Notes under the pieces: generated by a model | The model's input: the letters and a program-made list of their open reading frames with translations, nothing else | Told to the model about the DNA's origin: nothing | The model's database searches: none | NCBI GenBank assembly: GCA_016647705.1 | Contig: CM028327.1 | Location: forward strand, 12,074,577 to 12,138,576 | Reading direction: 5' to 3' | DNA length: 64,000 nt | DNA from: Eucommia ulmoides | Lineage: Eukaryota; Streptophyta; Magnoliopsida; Garryales; Eucommiaceae | Program-made: the position numbers and the translations under genes | Part shown: piece after piece, positions 45,201 to 55,885 of the stretch | Numbering within the stretch: position 1 is the first letter of the stretch | Layout of the letters: every line of letters begins with the position of its first letter

Positions 45201-46489
45201 AATCAGAAACAATTTCTAAGATCAATTTTTAAATATAAAATCAATAAACAAATAATAAGCAATTTGGAAAGATCTCACCCGAAATCCACCGAAAGAAAAT
45301 AGTATTGCAATGTAACTTCAATCGGTAGCAGCAATGATCAGTAAATGATTCTCTTAGAAAAACTCACTTAATTTTCAATAAGATATCTCTTAAAAAAGCT
45401 CACTCAATTGATATAATCTGATCTCTTTTGATAATATATGAGTTTTCTCTCTTAGAATGATTAGTCATAAATAAAAATTCGCAGGTCTATATAGGAATAT
45501 GAAATCAGCCTTATAACGGCTAGTTTACATTTGTTATGACAATTAAAAGCTCTTATAGACCCCTTATATCATAAGGACTTCATTTAGGTTCAATTCCACT
45601 TAAAAACATATTTCCAATCTCTAAATTAAACCCCCAAAGTAGTTCTCAATCTTAATAAATAAGTATAGAATCTATTTCAAGTACCAAATTGAGAAACATT
45701 AATATTTAATGAACCATATTAATAGGATTTAATTAGTATATGAACCATATCTTAAATATAGAGAATATCCCCGAAATCTCTCTCAAATCCTAACAGAAAA
45801 CAGTTACTTTTGGATATAATTTTGGATCAAATAGTATCCTGAAATAGCGCGTTCAGTCGACTGCCTGATTCAGGTTGTAGATAATAGAGCTCATTGGTCG
45901 ACTCATAGATTCAATGAGTTCAATACTTCTTCACCGGTCGATCTATCGGTCGACTTGTTGATTCAGAGAGTTTAGCCCTTCTTGGCCGGTCGACTTGTCG
46001 GTCGATTAAGAGATATAGGATATTTCAGCTTCTATGTCCGGTCGACTCACCAGTCGACTGCTGTCACTGAATCTCTTCTCTGAATACGTTTTAACTCATT
46101 TTCTTTTACGATTTCGCCCCTTAATCCATTTTCTTCTCTTAATTAGCTCCACTAATATTCTTATATTCCATTTTAGTCATTCAAAATTATTTCTTTTTAT
46201 TTCACATAGGAGCAAATAATTTAACTTAATCAAAACACACATAAAAGATAAAATATATTTTGTGCCTGTGTGTGTTTCTAAATGGGATATTAAGAGTTAA
46301 GATTCATTTGGGTTGTTTTTCCTAATTTCTTCAAACTCTTAATTCTTCTTCATCATCTTGACATTTTCATTTAGCATCCATTTAATATGACGTCTTCATT
46401 ATTGGAACTTTAAATCACTGAAACGCTTCAAACATTAGTTCCACTAAAATATCAATACTTAATTGTTCATCAAAATCTTAGGATCAACA
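42206..46489 (-). repeat. Element B 5' LTR, interrupted
   Basis: Starts TGTTGGCTTAGTAG and ends GGATCAACA. The halves 42206-42793 and 44975-46489 are continuous in the other LTR; together they make about 2.1 kb. The split is due to the nested solo LTR. A GTCGAC-rich tract lies at 45855-46065. Confidence 0.92.
42794..44974 (-). mobile_element. Solo LTR nested in the element B 5' LTR
   Basis: 2181 bp, TGTTGGCCCAGTAG to GGGATCAACA, from the same family as the LTR it interrupts. The flanks CCCCC (42789-42793) and TCCCC (44975-44979) fit a TCCCC target duplication with one T-to-C change; the undisturbed site reads ATCCCCAATG. It has its own GTCGAC-rich tract at 44256-44540. Confidence 0.92.
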
Positions 46490-46518
46490 ATATATATATA
46501 TATATATATAATATGTAA

Positions 46519-46734
46519 TTGTTGGTTTGTTCACTTCCCTACACAAACAAGTACCCTCAAAATCACATGTACAAAAGATATTGTGCAAGCTTTAATATGT
46601 ATGATTGGAAACATGCAGAAGGGAGGCAACAAGAACAAGACAAAATAAACACACTTAATGAAGACTTACTGAATTTAAAATTATCAAAACTCTCATATAT
46701 GGAAGATAGTTCTCCAGATGATGGTAGTGATTGA
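46519..46734 (+). CDS. Unrecognised ORF, possible 3' exon remnant
   Basis: A 71-codon frame on the plus strand. The second half, HAEGRQQEQDKINTLNEDLL then KLSKLSYMEDSSPDDGSD, is hydrophilic with a possible short helix and an acidic Ser/Asp-rich end, unlike the random low-complexity frames around it. An AG at about 46617-46618 (GCAG before AAGGGAGG) could be a splice acceptor. It lies just right of element B, in DNA that was once continuous with 33350. It could be the last exon of a broken host or transposon gene. The matching region of copy 2 lacks it. Function unknown. Confidence 0.25.
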   Translation: MLVCSLPYTNKYPQNHMYKRYCASFNMYDWKHAEGRQQEQDKINTLNEDLLNLKLSKLSYMEDSSPDDGSD

Positions 46735-46897
46735 AGATTGCTGAATATTGTAATTTTAATTTTAATATATATATTTTTTTATTAATTTTCATGTAACTTA
46801 TTTTGGGTTGATGGCAATACAAATGATTATCAAATGTATAGGTGTCAACCTAGTTGGAATGTATATATTTTGTAGTGATGTATTTGTTTACCCACAT

Positions 46898-47511
46898 TAG
46901 GGATATCAATGGTTCGGTTTCGATCCGATTTCATATAAATCCAAAATCAAAATGATTAGGCATATACCAAACCGAAACCATCACCTTGTTTTTAATGGTT
47001 TTCAAACCAAACCATTTAACTTTATACAAAATCAAAACCAAAAATACGAAACCATTTAAGATTTTTTAATTTTATAAAAATAATCAAAATCAAAACCACG
47101 AAATAGCGGACCATTATTTTTTTATATATAAACAAAAAAATAACTAAAATATAAAATATAAATTCCAAAAACCAAAATCAAACCACAAAACTAACCCTAA
47201 CACACACACACACACACACACACATATATTAGGGGTTAAACTATAAATATATAAAAAATGAGGGTATACATGTTATAAAAATATATCTAAAATATCGGTT
47301 ACACGGTTTGGTTATGTGGTCTAGTTTCGTAATTCGGTTTCGCGGGTATTATCCCAAAACCAAAACCAAAACCAAAATCAAAATCAAAATCGCTCCGGTT
47401 ACTAATTTCAAAATCGAAACTACAACTAAACTATTTAGTTGGTTTCAAAACATGACCATTTGGTTCGGTTTTGCTCGGTCACCCGTCGGTTTGGTTTTCA
47501 TTCCATCCCTA
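46898..47511. mobile_element. hAT-like MITE with 8-bp target duplication
   Basis: 614 bp. The left end TAGGGATATCAATGG and inverted right end TAGGGATGGAATGAAAACC are short terminal inverted repeats. Flanks ACCCACAT (46890-46897) and ACCCATAT (47512-47519) agree at 7 of 8 positions, the target length used by hAT transposases. The paralogous DNA at about 48715-48735 lacks the element, so the empty site is in the same window. The interior is AAACCAAAACC/GGTTTTGGTTT-like and non-coding; (CA)n at 47200-47224. Confidence 0.85.
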
Positions 47512-47939
47512 ACCCATATTTACATAACTGCCAAGTGAATTTTAATATAGTCATGTAATTGTTTTATTATTAATAAAAGTATCACTATTCAACTTTTAAC
47601 AGTGTAACAAAACTAAGTACAACTTTTAACAGTGTAACAAAACTAAGTCTTACATTATTTTTATTAGCTAAAGTAATTTAATTTATTTTTGAGTTAATAA
47701 TGTAAAAATTATAATAAATTATTAAAATAACAAATATAATTTTAAAGTTTAAAATAAGTTTAATTAAAGAGAAATATCTTTGATTTTTTTTTTTTTATAA
47801 ACTTAAAATAACAAACATAACTTGCTATTGGCATTTTGACAATTGAAAATGACCTTTAGTTTTTTTTCCATTGGATATTTCAACTATTTTAACAATTTAA
47901 AATCTAAAGTTAGAAAAGAAAAAAGAAAAGAAAACTCCT

Positions 47940-48130
47940 AAAATGGGGGCTTCAAGCCCAAGCTCGACCCGAGTTTGGAGCCCAAGTGCCCAAAGATGTG
48001 CGGCCCAAATTCTATTGGGTGGGCTCAGGCTCCCCAAATTCGTGATCGGTTTAGCTTAGCCTGGTCCTTCGACTAGTCAAAGCCCAGGCCCAACCAGGCT
48101 TCAAGTTTGATCTGGCCCGACCCACTGTCG
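47940..48130. repeat. GCCC-word degenerate repeat
   Basis: GGCTTCAAGCCCAAGCTCGACCC, GGCCCAA, GGGCTCAGGC, TTCGACTAGTCAAAGCCC and similar words recur. It matches 48996-49190 in the second copy of the duplication. Class unknown. Confidence 0.7.
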
Positions 48131-48210
48131 AACCCTAAGACAAGCACACCTATTGTTTTATTACCGAGGAAGCATGGATACAGTAGGAATACGGAGATGA
48201 CCATACATAA

Positions 48211-48440
48211 TTAGGCCTCTCCAAAGAGTCCAAAGCCCATGGGCTACCCGAAACTCGCTCGAAGCCTGTTAGGCTTAGCCTGGCCCGAGCCCGAAATTTG
48301 GGCCACCTGGCCAAATCCCATATGGCTTCCTGTTAGGCTTGGGTTTTGTATATTTTAGAGAAATTCAGCCCAGAACCTAAGCCTGAAGCCCGACATTTGG
48401 GCTACCTGAGGCCTGAGCCTGAAGCCTGAATCCAAAGTCC
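48211..48440. repeat. GCCC/GCCTGA-word degenerate repeat
   Basis: It starts TTAGGCCTCTCCAAAGAGTCC and consists of AAGCCC, GGCCCGA, GCCTGA and GGGCTACC words. A fragment of the same family is at 21690-21785. Ends and target duplication are not clear. Confidence 0.65.
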
Positions 48441-48550
48441 GTGAGTATAAAAGTAATATAAAAAATATATGCAATAATATAACATATACGCACATATATA
48501 ATAAGAGGGGTTAACAAAATAATCTTAGGCTTACTAGTAATCAGTGGTTT

Positions 48551-49190
48551 ATTCTTGTAATTGTTGGTTTGTTCTTGTTCATTTTATTGAATATTTTAAT
48601 TTGTTTTTATTCATTTTCATGTAATTTATTTTGGGTTGATAACAATGCAAATGATTATCAAATGTATAGATGCCAACCTAGTTGGGATGTATTCATTTTA
48701 TCGTAATTCATTTGTCTAACAACATTTACTAATTATTATCTACTGAATTTTAATATAGTGATGTAATTGTTTTACTATTAATAATGTAAAAATTATAATA
48801 AATTCTTAAAGTAAAAACAATATAATTTTAAAGTTTAAAATAAGTTTAATTAAAAAAAAATCTTTGAAAAAAAACATGTTTTAAAACTTGAAATGATAAA
48901 CATAACTTACAATTGGCATTTTGACTATTGAAAATGACTCTTAGTTTTTTCATTGGATATTTTAATCATTTTGACCATTTGAAATCCAAAGTTAAAAAAA
49001 GGCCCAAAATGCAGGCTTCATACCTAAGCCCAAGCTTGAGTACTCGAAGATGGGAGGGCTCGAGCTCCCTCAATCCACGATCAGCCAGGCCCGCCCCGGC
49101 TCATTGACTAGTCAAGGCCCGATGGGCCCAACCGGGCTTCAAGTTTTTAGAGCTGAGCTGGACCGGCTCGGCCTATTGCCAACCCCTATA
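48551..49190. repeat. Segmental duplication, copy 2
   Basis: Shorter partner of 46515-48130. It lacks the ORF-bearing piece, the MITE and the 30-bp duplication. It ends in the GCCC-word block (48996-49190). Confidence 0.8.
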
Positions 49191-50111
49191 CATAATGTGT
49201 GCATATACTACAACGCCACAATATAATAATTTTAAAAATTAAAATATTAGTACAATAAAAATACGAAAATCTATTCGATAAATCAACATGTTTTACATTT
49301 AAGATATTTCAGACTCTTATATTAGATATATAACGGTCAAAATTAAAAAATTTCAGAAAATATTTTCAACTAGCATGAGAAAGTGGTCAAAGAGTCGGGT
49401 GATTCACACTCAAATTTGTTAAATTGTTGACACTCTCTCACAGAAATATGCTTATTTATGTAAATGTTTATAGTTGTCTATGTGTGTCTTTCATGATAAA
49501 ATTGTTTTATGATACCTAGGAACATATTTGTTATATATTCTTATCATTGAAATTTGATCATTTGAGATGAGATGAGAAACAATACATTTAATTTAACAAA
49601 AAAAATTGAAAAACTACTTTAAATTAATCAACCGAAGTATTATTCAGTCGACTGATGTGCAAAAAATAACATAAAATTGAACTAAGTGTCAATAATGTTG
49701 ACAATGTACAAACCAATCGACCGAATTGCGGCGGATACGGTGTATTTAAACCATATTCCTCTTCATTTTTTAGATTTATTCCCTACGATTTTCCTTATTT
49801 ATCCTCCAAAATCTCTCACATTTCTCAATAGACCTTTGATTTTTCCCAAATATACTATTTAAATCGAAGATTTGAACACGGACTCTCCATCATTTGTGTG
49901 AAATAGGGTAAAAACAACATGTGTTTTGGAAGGTCCATTCCAAATCCTGCGATTTCTCCCTTGTTTGGTAAGATTTGTATTGTTCCTTATTTTTCTTAGA
50001 TTTTCAAGTTGTTTCTTCTTTCTATTGGGCCTGTTGTCTAGTTCTTTTTTATTTTTTATTTTTTATTTTTTTTAAGACTAATTGTGATTTCTTTTCCACC
50101 TTGTTCATTAT
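49191..50111. other. Unassigned DNA upstream of the transposon-protein remnant
   Basis: No gene. CAGTCGACTG at about 49647 and ATCGACCGAATTG at about 49715 resemble the LTR GTCGAC tract. GGTGTATTTAAACC near 49739 is TATA-like. It could be the promoter side of the element that carried the 50112-51183 gene. Confidence 0.35.
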
Positions 50112-51183
50112 CCTACCTTGAAAATGGATACCAAGCCCATAGCTAAGAAGAAATCCAGTCGTGCATTTAGTAAGGATAAGGGCAAGAGTTATAGATCTAT
50201 AGAAGAGCCAAAATTTGATAACTATCGATTTTTGAGCCTTGAAAACCAAAGTCGATTTCTAAAAGATTTTTCTAAAGGAAGGGTTGTGTGTCGTAGGCCT
50301 ATAGACCACACTGAACTTGAGTCAAAGGGGATAAATCTTCTTCAAAAAATTAACCACTTCAGTTGGGAGGAATTCTTGGGTCAAAATAAACCCTACTACA
50401 ATAATTGGTTTAAAATATTCTATAACAACTTTTACGTGTAGAAGATACTTATTTTTCCAATGTCAATGGGGTTCAAATTTAGCTCAAGAGGGATGATCTC
50501 TCCACTCTCTTATGTGTAGAGCTATTGTCTTTCTCCAAAACAATAGCTACTAGTTTATTCACAATTTTTCACTTTCAGTACTTTTTCGGGGGTAAAAAAT
50601 GGTAAAGCCAAGAACCTTAATCTCATGCAACGTATTTATCATTCAATACTCACATACTCTCTTGCTTTTCACGGTGGTGGTTGTGCCATCGTGACTAAAT
50701 TTGATACTTATATTTTTTACTCCACAATCATCAATGTAAACATCAATATTTCAACACTTATCGTGAAAACATGCAATATCAAGCAGATACTAAAGCATGT
50801 GTTTTACCATATAGCGATCTCGGGTGTCATCTCCTAGAAAACTTTCGTGTACCTTTAGACATGGAGAGTAAATCTTCCACAGTCTACAATTATACTATGC
50901 TCAATAATACCGCTATTTCTTTAATGGGCTTTGAGTATGTTGGAAATCATTGAGTACAAAAGGGTAGTGGAATAGAGGAGGAAGATGAAGATATGGGAGA
51001 GAAGGAGCCATGGGAAAAGATATGAGTTTTAAAGAAAAAGTCTTCAGGAGGTTTAATGATCTTCAAGATCAGTTCGATGACTTTCACCAGTACACCCTGA
51101 AGGTAGACGATCGAATCGATAATCTAGCTGCCCAAATGGGAAGAATGACAACGTCAATGAAACAGATGCAAGAGATGATGTAA
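50112..51183 (+). pseudogene. Putative plant transposon protein remnant
   Basis: The first piece (50118-50441, 107 codons) is Lys-rich at the start, then has FLSLENQSRFLKDFSKGRVV, RPIDHTELESKGI, LLQKINHFSWEEFLGQ and NNWFKIFYNNF. This spacing is that of the 'putative plant transposon protein' domain found in many plant repeats. Later pieces in other frames include VLPYSDLGCHLLENFRVPLD (from 50771), an acidic EEEDEDMGEKEPWEKI, and a final 53-codon frame (51022-51183) with a coiled-coil look: RRFNDLQDQFDDFHQYTLKV and IDNLAAQMGRM. At least two frameshifts separate them. Molecular function of the domain is unknown. Confidence 0.6.
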
Positions 51184-51400
51184 CAACAAAATCCTTATTT
51201 CCCTTAGCCTCTTTCCAGATCATAATTTCTCACTCTTGGACTGTATTGATTTTATTGATGTAATCTAATTAGATTTGAACAATTTTGTAGTATTGTGGTG
51301 TTTTGTTTATTAAAATTTGTATTGAAATGGTATTATTTTGATTTTGGATAGTTTGGTTATTGATCTCTTTGAAATTAGTATGATTGATTTATTGAATATT
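51184..51400. other. Unassigned AT-rich DNA
   Basis: No gene or repeat recognised, apart from TTTGATTTTGGATAG-type AT words. Confidence 0.4.
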
Positions 51401-51416
51401 TGATGATTTTGATTAT

Positions 51417-51459
51417 ACCCTACTTAAGTGGGATAAAGGTTTAGTTGTTGTTATTGTTG
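51417..51459 (+). mobile_element. 43-bp 5'-truncated RTE LINE end
   Basis: ACCCTACTTAAGTGGGATAA followed by AGGTTTAGTTGTTG matches the 3' end of the LINE at 61305-61345 (opposite strand), including the terminal TTG repeat. It is flanked by perfect 16-bp duplications TGATGATTTTGATTAT (51401-51416 and 51460-51475). This is a complete LINE insertion event of minimum size. Confidence 0.9.
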
Positions 51460-51475
51460 TGATGATTTTGATTAT

Positions 51476-52091
51476 GATGGATTTAGTTGATCCAACTATG
51501 ATTTAGTTCTCCATTTCTTTTGTTTAAGATCAATATCAGGTAACTTAAAAATTGTCCAATCTATTAATTATCCATCTCATTCTCAAATGGCCATAAAAGT
51601 CATTAAAAATTTAGGTTTAACTGATAAGTGTGCTATATTTTTACCTCATCAGTGATATGTGATGAAATGAAATAATATTCATTAGGATTGTTTGAGATAG
51701 TCTTTTGAACAAACTCAAAAAATCCGACATTTTGATATTTTGATACATATCATATCTAGCTATTGTGTGAATTTTATTATATCAAATAATCTAACATGCT
51801 TGATTTTTAAATCCCCTACTCTTTTAAATGAAAAATGGGGAGAAAATTTGATATTTTCATAAACGAGCAACTTAAACTTTTATGCATTCATAATTCTTGA
51901 TATATTCTTACTGTTGAGGAAACGTCTTGATATATTCTTACTGTTAAGGAAACGTATCATATACATACTTGGTTTTAAAAATTTCTCATTTATGTTTCAA
52001 AAAGGTTAAATAATTCATCCTCATATTTAGAGGTAGTTTTGTTTTAAAGAAAATATCAAGTTAATTGCCATCATAAAATAGAGAGAGAGAA
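51476..52091. other. Unassigned AT-rich DNA
   Basis: No gene recognised. A 30-bp phrase CTTGATATATTCTTACTGTT is repeated in tandem near 51897-51955. (GA)n at 52080-52090 lies at the LTR start. Confidence 0.45.
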
Positions 52092-54204
52092 TGTTAACCC
52101 TAAAGAATTTAATTCAAGTTTTGATGATTTCGATGAGTCAATTAATTTGATGATTTTTCTTGACTAATATTGTGCATGAGATATGATGACAATGTAAAAA
52201 GAATATTAGCTGGACCTATGATGGAATAAGAACAAGATTTGACAAATCTGATGCATTGGATGAAAAATGAATAATCAAGATGATCAAGATCAATGGCATG
52301 ATGGAGATTTTTTTTCGAACAAATATGTTTTTGTATTTCTAAGGTAAAACAACACTTATATTTGTCGAATTCATATCAACCTGATTAGGATCATGCACAA
52401 ACTCAAATATGTGATTAAGTAATTAGTATGCACGCCTAAGCGTTTAAATGTGTTAAAATACCTTCCTTGCATGAATTAGAGGTATAAGGTTCAATTTAGT
52501 CAACTCGATTGCAAAATCAGTCAACTAGTCGTAATAGATTTTAGCAAAAATTAAGTTTCTACTTCAATGAGTCGACAGAATGATCAGTTTAGTTGAATAG
52601 ATAATACTGGGACCAGAAAAATTGTGAAAAAGGCTCAATTAGTCGATCGGAAATTACAAGTTCCAGAAGTTTTGAAATAGGGGGTTAATTCAGTCGACCA
52701 GATGGATAATTTGGTCGACTAGATTTTTCTGAGATCAGAACTTGGTCTGATTCAGTTGACTGAATTGCCCAAATAATCGACTTGATTTTTTAGGTTCCTA
52801 TAGATATTCTTAAAATAACTCAATTCAGTCAATCGAATGAGTTAGTTAGTCGACTGGTTGGTTTGAATTTTTAAACTTTGTAAACATTTTCAGCATATCG
52901 TTTTTACATTGTTTTTAATGATAATATTTCTAAAATATTTTTTAATGTTATTAAATAATATTTTTTATTAGGATTATTTCTAAAAGATTTTTTGTAAGAA
53001 ACATTTTTTTGAATATGATTGTTGTATCGAAATTGCAAATTGGTCCCTATATTACTGATTTCATGATTGAATTGTAAAATATTTTTGAAATTATATTTTG
53101 GATGGTCAAATAAGATAACCAAAGACCTGAACCTGGACTGTACTAGCATTGGCTAGTCAAAAGGGCTGATTTTGTAGGAGATAAGTTGGAGTTAAATGAT
53201 TAAGATCCTAGGGCTTAAATCTTGGCACAATCTTACCTTACACTAGCCGTCATAATGATATGATTAGGGGGCTTAAAAAAGTTGTGACTTTCTATTACAA
53301 ATTCAAAACTTAAGAGTGAAAAATCAAGATATTCAAGTGATATATGAGAGAAGAAAAGAAAAGGGAAACATTTTGAAAAATTCTTAGAACTCCTGTGAGA
53401 AAATGAATATTGTTTTTCTATTGAAAAACTCTTTTGATCATTTGAAGCTGATATAAAATACCAAACTACATTTCTTGCATTAATATATTTTTCATGAAAT
53501 ACGGTGAGATCGTTCCTTGGTAAGATGTTCTCTTTGTGAATTACTTGCTTGATCTATTCTACGCATTAATTAAAAATATTATTTGATTAGATTGTCTCTT
53601 GATAAATTGAATTGAATTTCGTTTCTGATAATCATTTTAGAAACTCGTAAATCTCAAACTTGGAAATTATTTATATTTCAACAAGTTACACTATTTGATA
53701 TAATTTATCTGACTATCTAATTATGTGGTATAATGATTTAAATCCAGATAAACATGACACAATTTTGAAATTGAATATCCTGTAATCGTGTGCACTTCTA
53801 TCAAAATTAGATCGGATTGAATTTTGAACTTAATATTTATAAGTGTTGGTAGAATCTTTGAAAGAAAATCAAAATTTTTGTATCTCGAGAGATTGTATCT
53901 CGGATTTTAATTTACCTAGTCCACATGAGAGAGTTTTTGGGTATAAAGAGATAAAAAGAATCTACTCAACGAGGTGTATGAGTTTGATTCTCACTTGGGA
54001 AGAGGATCAATTTATTAATTCCGTGTGAGAGCTTAGGAGATTAGACATAGGGCAAGCTTCTCTTATCAAACTACTATAAAATCATGGTGTTAATATCTAT
54101 ATCCCTTACGTGTTTGTGATTGTGTTTGTGTGTGCTTAGTTTAAATGCTTTTATATGAGTATATCTCAATTTACCCCTCTCTTGGATAGTCCTTTGGGCC
54201 AGCA
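52092..54204 (+). mobile_element. Solo LTR of the SIRE-type family
   Basis: 2113 bp from TGTTAACCCTAAAG to GGGCCAGCA. It is the reverse complement, with many changes, of the LTRs at 1481-3594 and in element B: CTAAGGTAAAACAACACTTAT, the GTCGAC tract (52510-52860), GGTGAGATCGTTCC and the end TTACCCCTCTCTTGGATAGTCC. The 5-bp flanks (GAGAA and CTTTG) differ, so either one flank has changed or an end is rearranged. No primer binding site or gag follows. Confidence 0.75.
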
Positions 54205-55885
54205 CTTTGATTTTTATATTTATGGCAAATTGGAGACCCATATACATTATTCATATTGGGGTCAGTTATTGATGCTCTAAAACTTTAGCTTAGAGGCCAC
54301 TTGCTTAGTTGGAAAAATGAGAACATCTCTAATCGCGACTCCTCGAGAGTTCATGAATCTGTTGAAGAATATTTTCTAGATCATCATATTTTTTTCTTCC
54401 TTCATCGCATATATTAACTTATCAGGGAAGAGTGTCTCCACGGCTGATAATATACCATTGCCTAGTCCTTCACTGAATTTTAGATTTTGTAGATGATGTC
54501 GAATTTGGTTAACATTTTCCACTTAGCAATTTTCCCCGATAAGACAAGATTCTTGAAGTTGTAATTCAAGGAATCTATCCTAGCATTTAGATATGTGGTC
54601 AGTGATAACATATAGTTGTGCAACCTTTGAGTTGCCTAGGCCAAGGCACAACAGGTTCCCTCCAACCAGGTATAATTTTCTCGTACTTTGTGAAATGGTT
54701 ACTAAGGTAGCACATGACATGCTCCTTCTTTCTGGATTAATTGAGTTTCCCCAGAATGAATCCCATGGTGGAGCAAGGACTAACAGATACCGCAATAGCA
54801 TGACTCCCTCTAGGGATAAACCCTGAACTAGAGGGGTAGTCAAGTAAGCAATATTTTTTTATGCATTCATCATGTTTTTTTTTAGATTGGTAAGTCGTTA
54901 AAATATTATGATTGTTCTATTTGATTTCAGTTATCTATATGTCTTACTAAGAGTGTAAATTAGATGGAAAAAAATTAGATTTATTAATTCATTGTCCATT
55001 ATCAATGGAAGATCCAAGGTTAGTAGAGAAAAATCAGGAATGCTTGCACGAAGATTAGAAACTTCACGACCTAACTAATTATTCAGTATTCCATTTGATA
55101 TTGGGTACTTCTCTTATAATTTATATATATATTAAGCTTTTAGTTTTAGGATATTCATGAGAGTTGTGAATCTCATTATTTGTATTTGTAATTTTTCAAG
55201 GAACGTTGGATACTATTGGCTATTAACCCTTAACTCTAACAATTATTTACTTTGATCCATGTTGTTTAGGTGAAATGGACTTAACTCTTGAAATCATAAT
55301 AAACACATAAGGGTTATTTTATTTTTCTTTCACGTAACCTTTTATGTACATAAATTTTTATGTTTTTTTTTCTTCAAGTAACTTTTTATGTTTATAACAA
55401 TTTTTATTTTTATTTTTTCACATAATATTTATGCGTGATCTTGGAACATTAGAAAGGACCAAAATAAGGACAAAATGAATTCCAACTTGGAAGCACATTC
55501 AGGTAAAAAACATGTTCTTCAATAACACACACACATATAAGAGGAAAAGTTGCCATACTAATTCTCATCAAGCATGGCATGTTTAGTGTCCTCGACAAGC
55601 TTTGACTTTGAAATTTGGTTTCTATATAATGAAATTCCTGAAATATATTATTAGAAATAAGAGCATCATTGCTTGAGGAAATGTGAAATAAGTAGTTTAT
55701 TGTCAATTATTTTTACTTTGCATCCCTCGAATATATTATCTCTAACTCATTTGAGCAAATTATGCAGTTTAATGAGAATAATGCCTACTAGAAAAAGTAA
55801 CTAGATGAATTATAGCTGAATGGATTAAATTTATGTAAAAAAAAAAAAAAATGCTTGTGGAAATGGTGTGTAATTATGCTATGTT
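54205..55885. other. Unassigned DNA
   Basis: No recognisable gene. A patch of more balanced composition at 54580-54840 has open frames on both strands (minus 54843-54580, plus 54593-54826) with no known domain. The rest is AT-rich, with a 14-A run at about 55837-55850. Confidence 0.4.

Larger units (their letters stand above)
33356..46489 (-). mobile_element. Element B: full-length Ty1-copia retrotransposon (SIRE/Maximus type)
   Basis: Minus-strand element with LTRs at 42206-46489 (5', interrupted) and 33356-35466 (3'). Flanking ATATA copies (33351-33355 and 46490-46494) fit a 5-bp target duplication, though the site is a TA repeat. Internal order is primer binding site, gag, protease, integrase, reverse transcriptase and RNase H. 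Two later insertions are nested in it: a solo LTR in the reverse transcriptase (36918-38626) and another in the 5' LTR (42794-44974). Without them it is about 9.2 kb. Only about 340 bp separate pol from the LTR, so the env-like ORF seen in some SIRE elements is absent. Confidence 0.95.
46515..48130. repeat. Segmental duplication, copy 1
   Basis: It matches 48551-49190 in order: TTGTTGGTTTGTTC, TTTCATGTAA.TTATTTTGGGTTGATG, ATGATTATCAAATGTATAG, CAACCTAGTTGG, GTGAATTTTAATATAGT.ATGTAATTG, ACATAACTT, TTGGCATTTTGAC and then the GCCC-word repeat. Copy 1 has extra blocks: an ORF-bearing piece (about 46534-46740), the hAT-like MITE (46898-47511) and an insert at about 47578-47690 that includes a 30-bp tandem duplication (47591-47620 and 47621-47648). 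Confidence 0.8.

Noticed and set aside
54580..54843. Overlapping open frames on both strands as a possible gene
   Set aside because: No recognisable domain on either strand, no splice or promoter context; balanced base composition alone explains the open frames.
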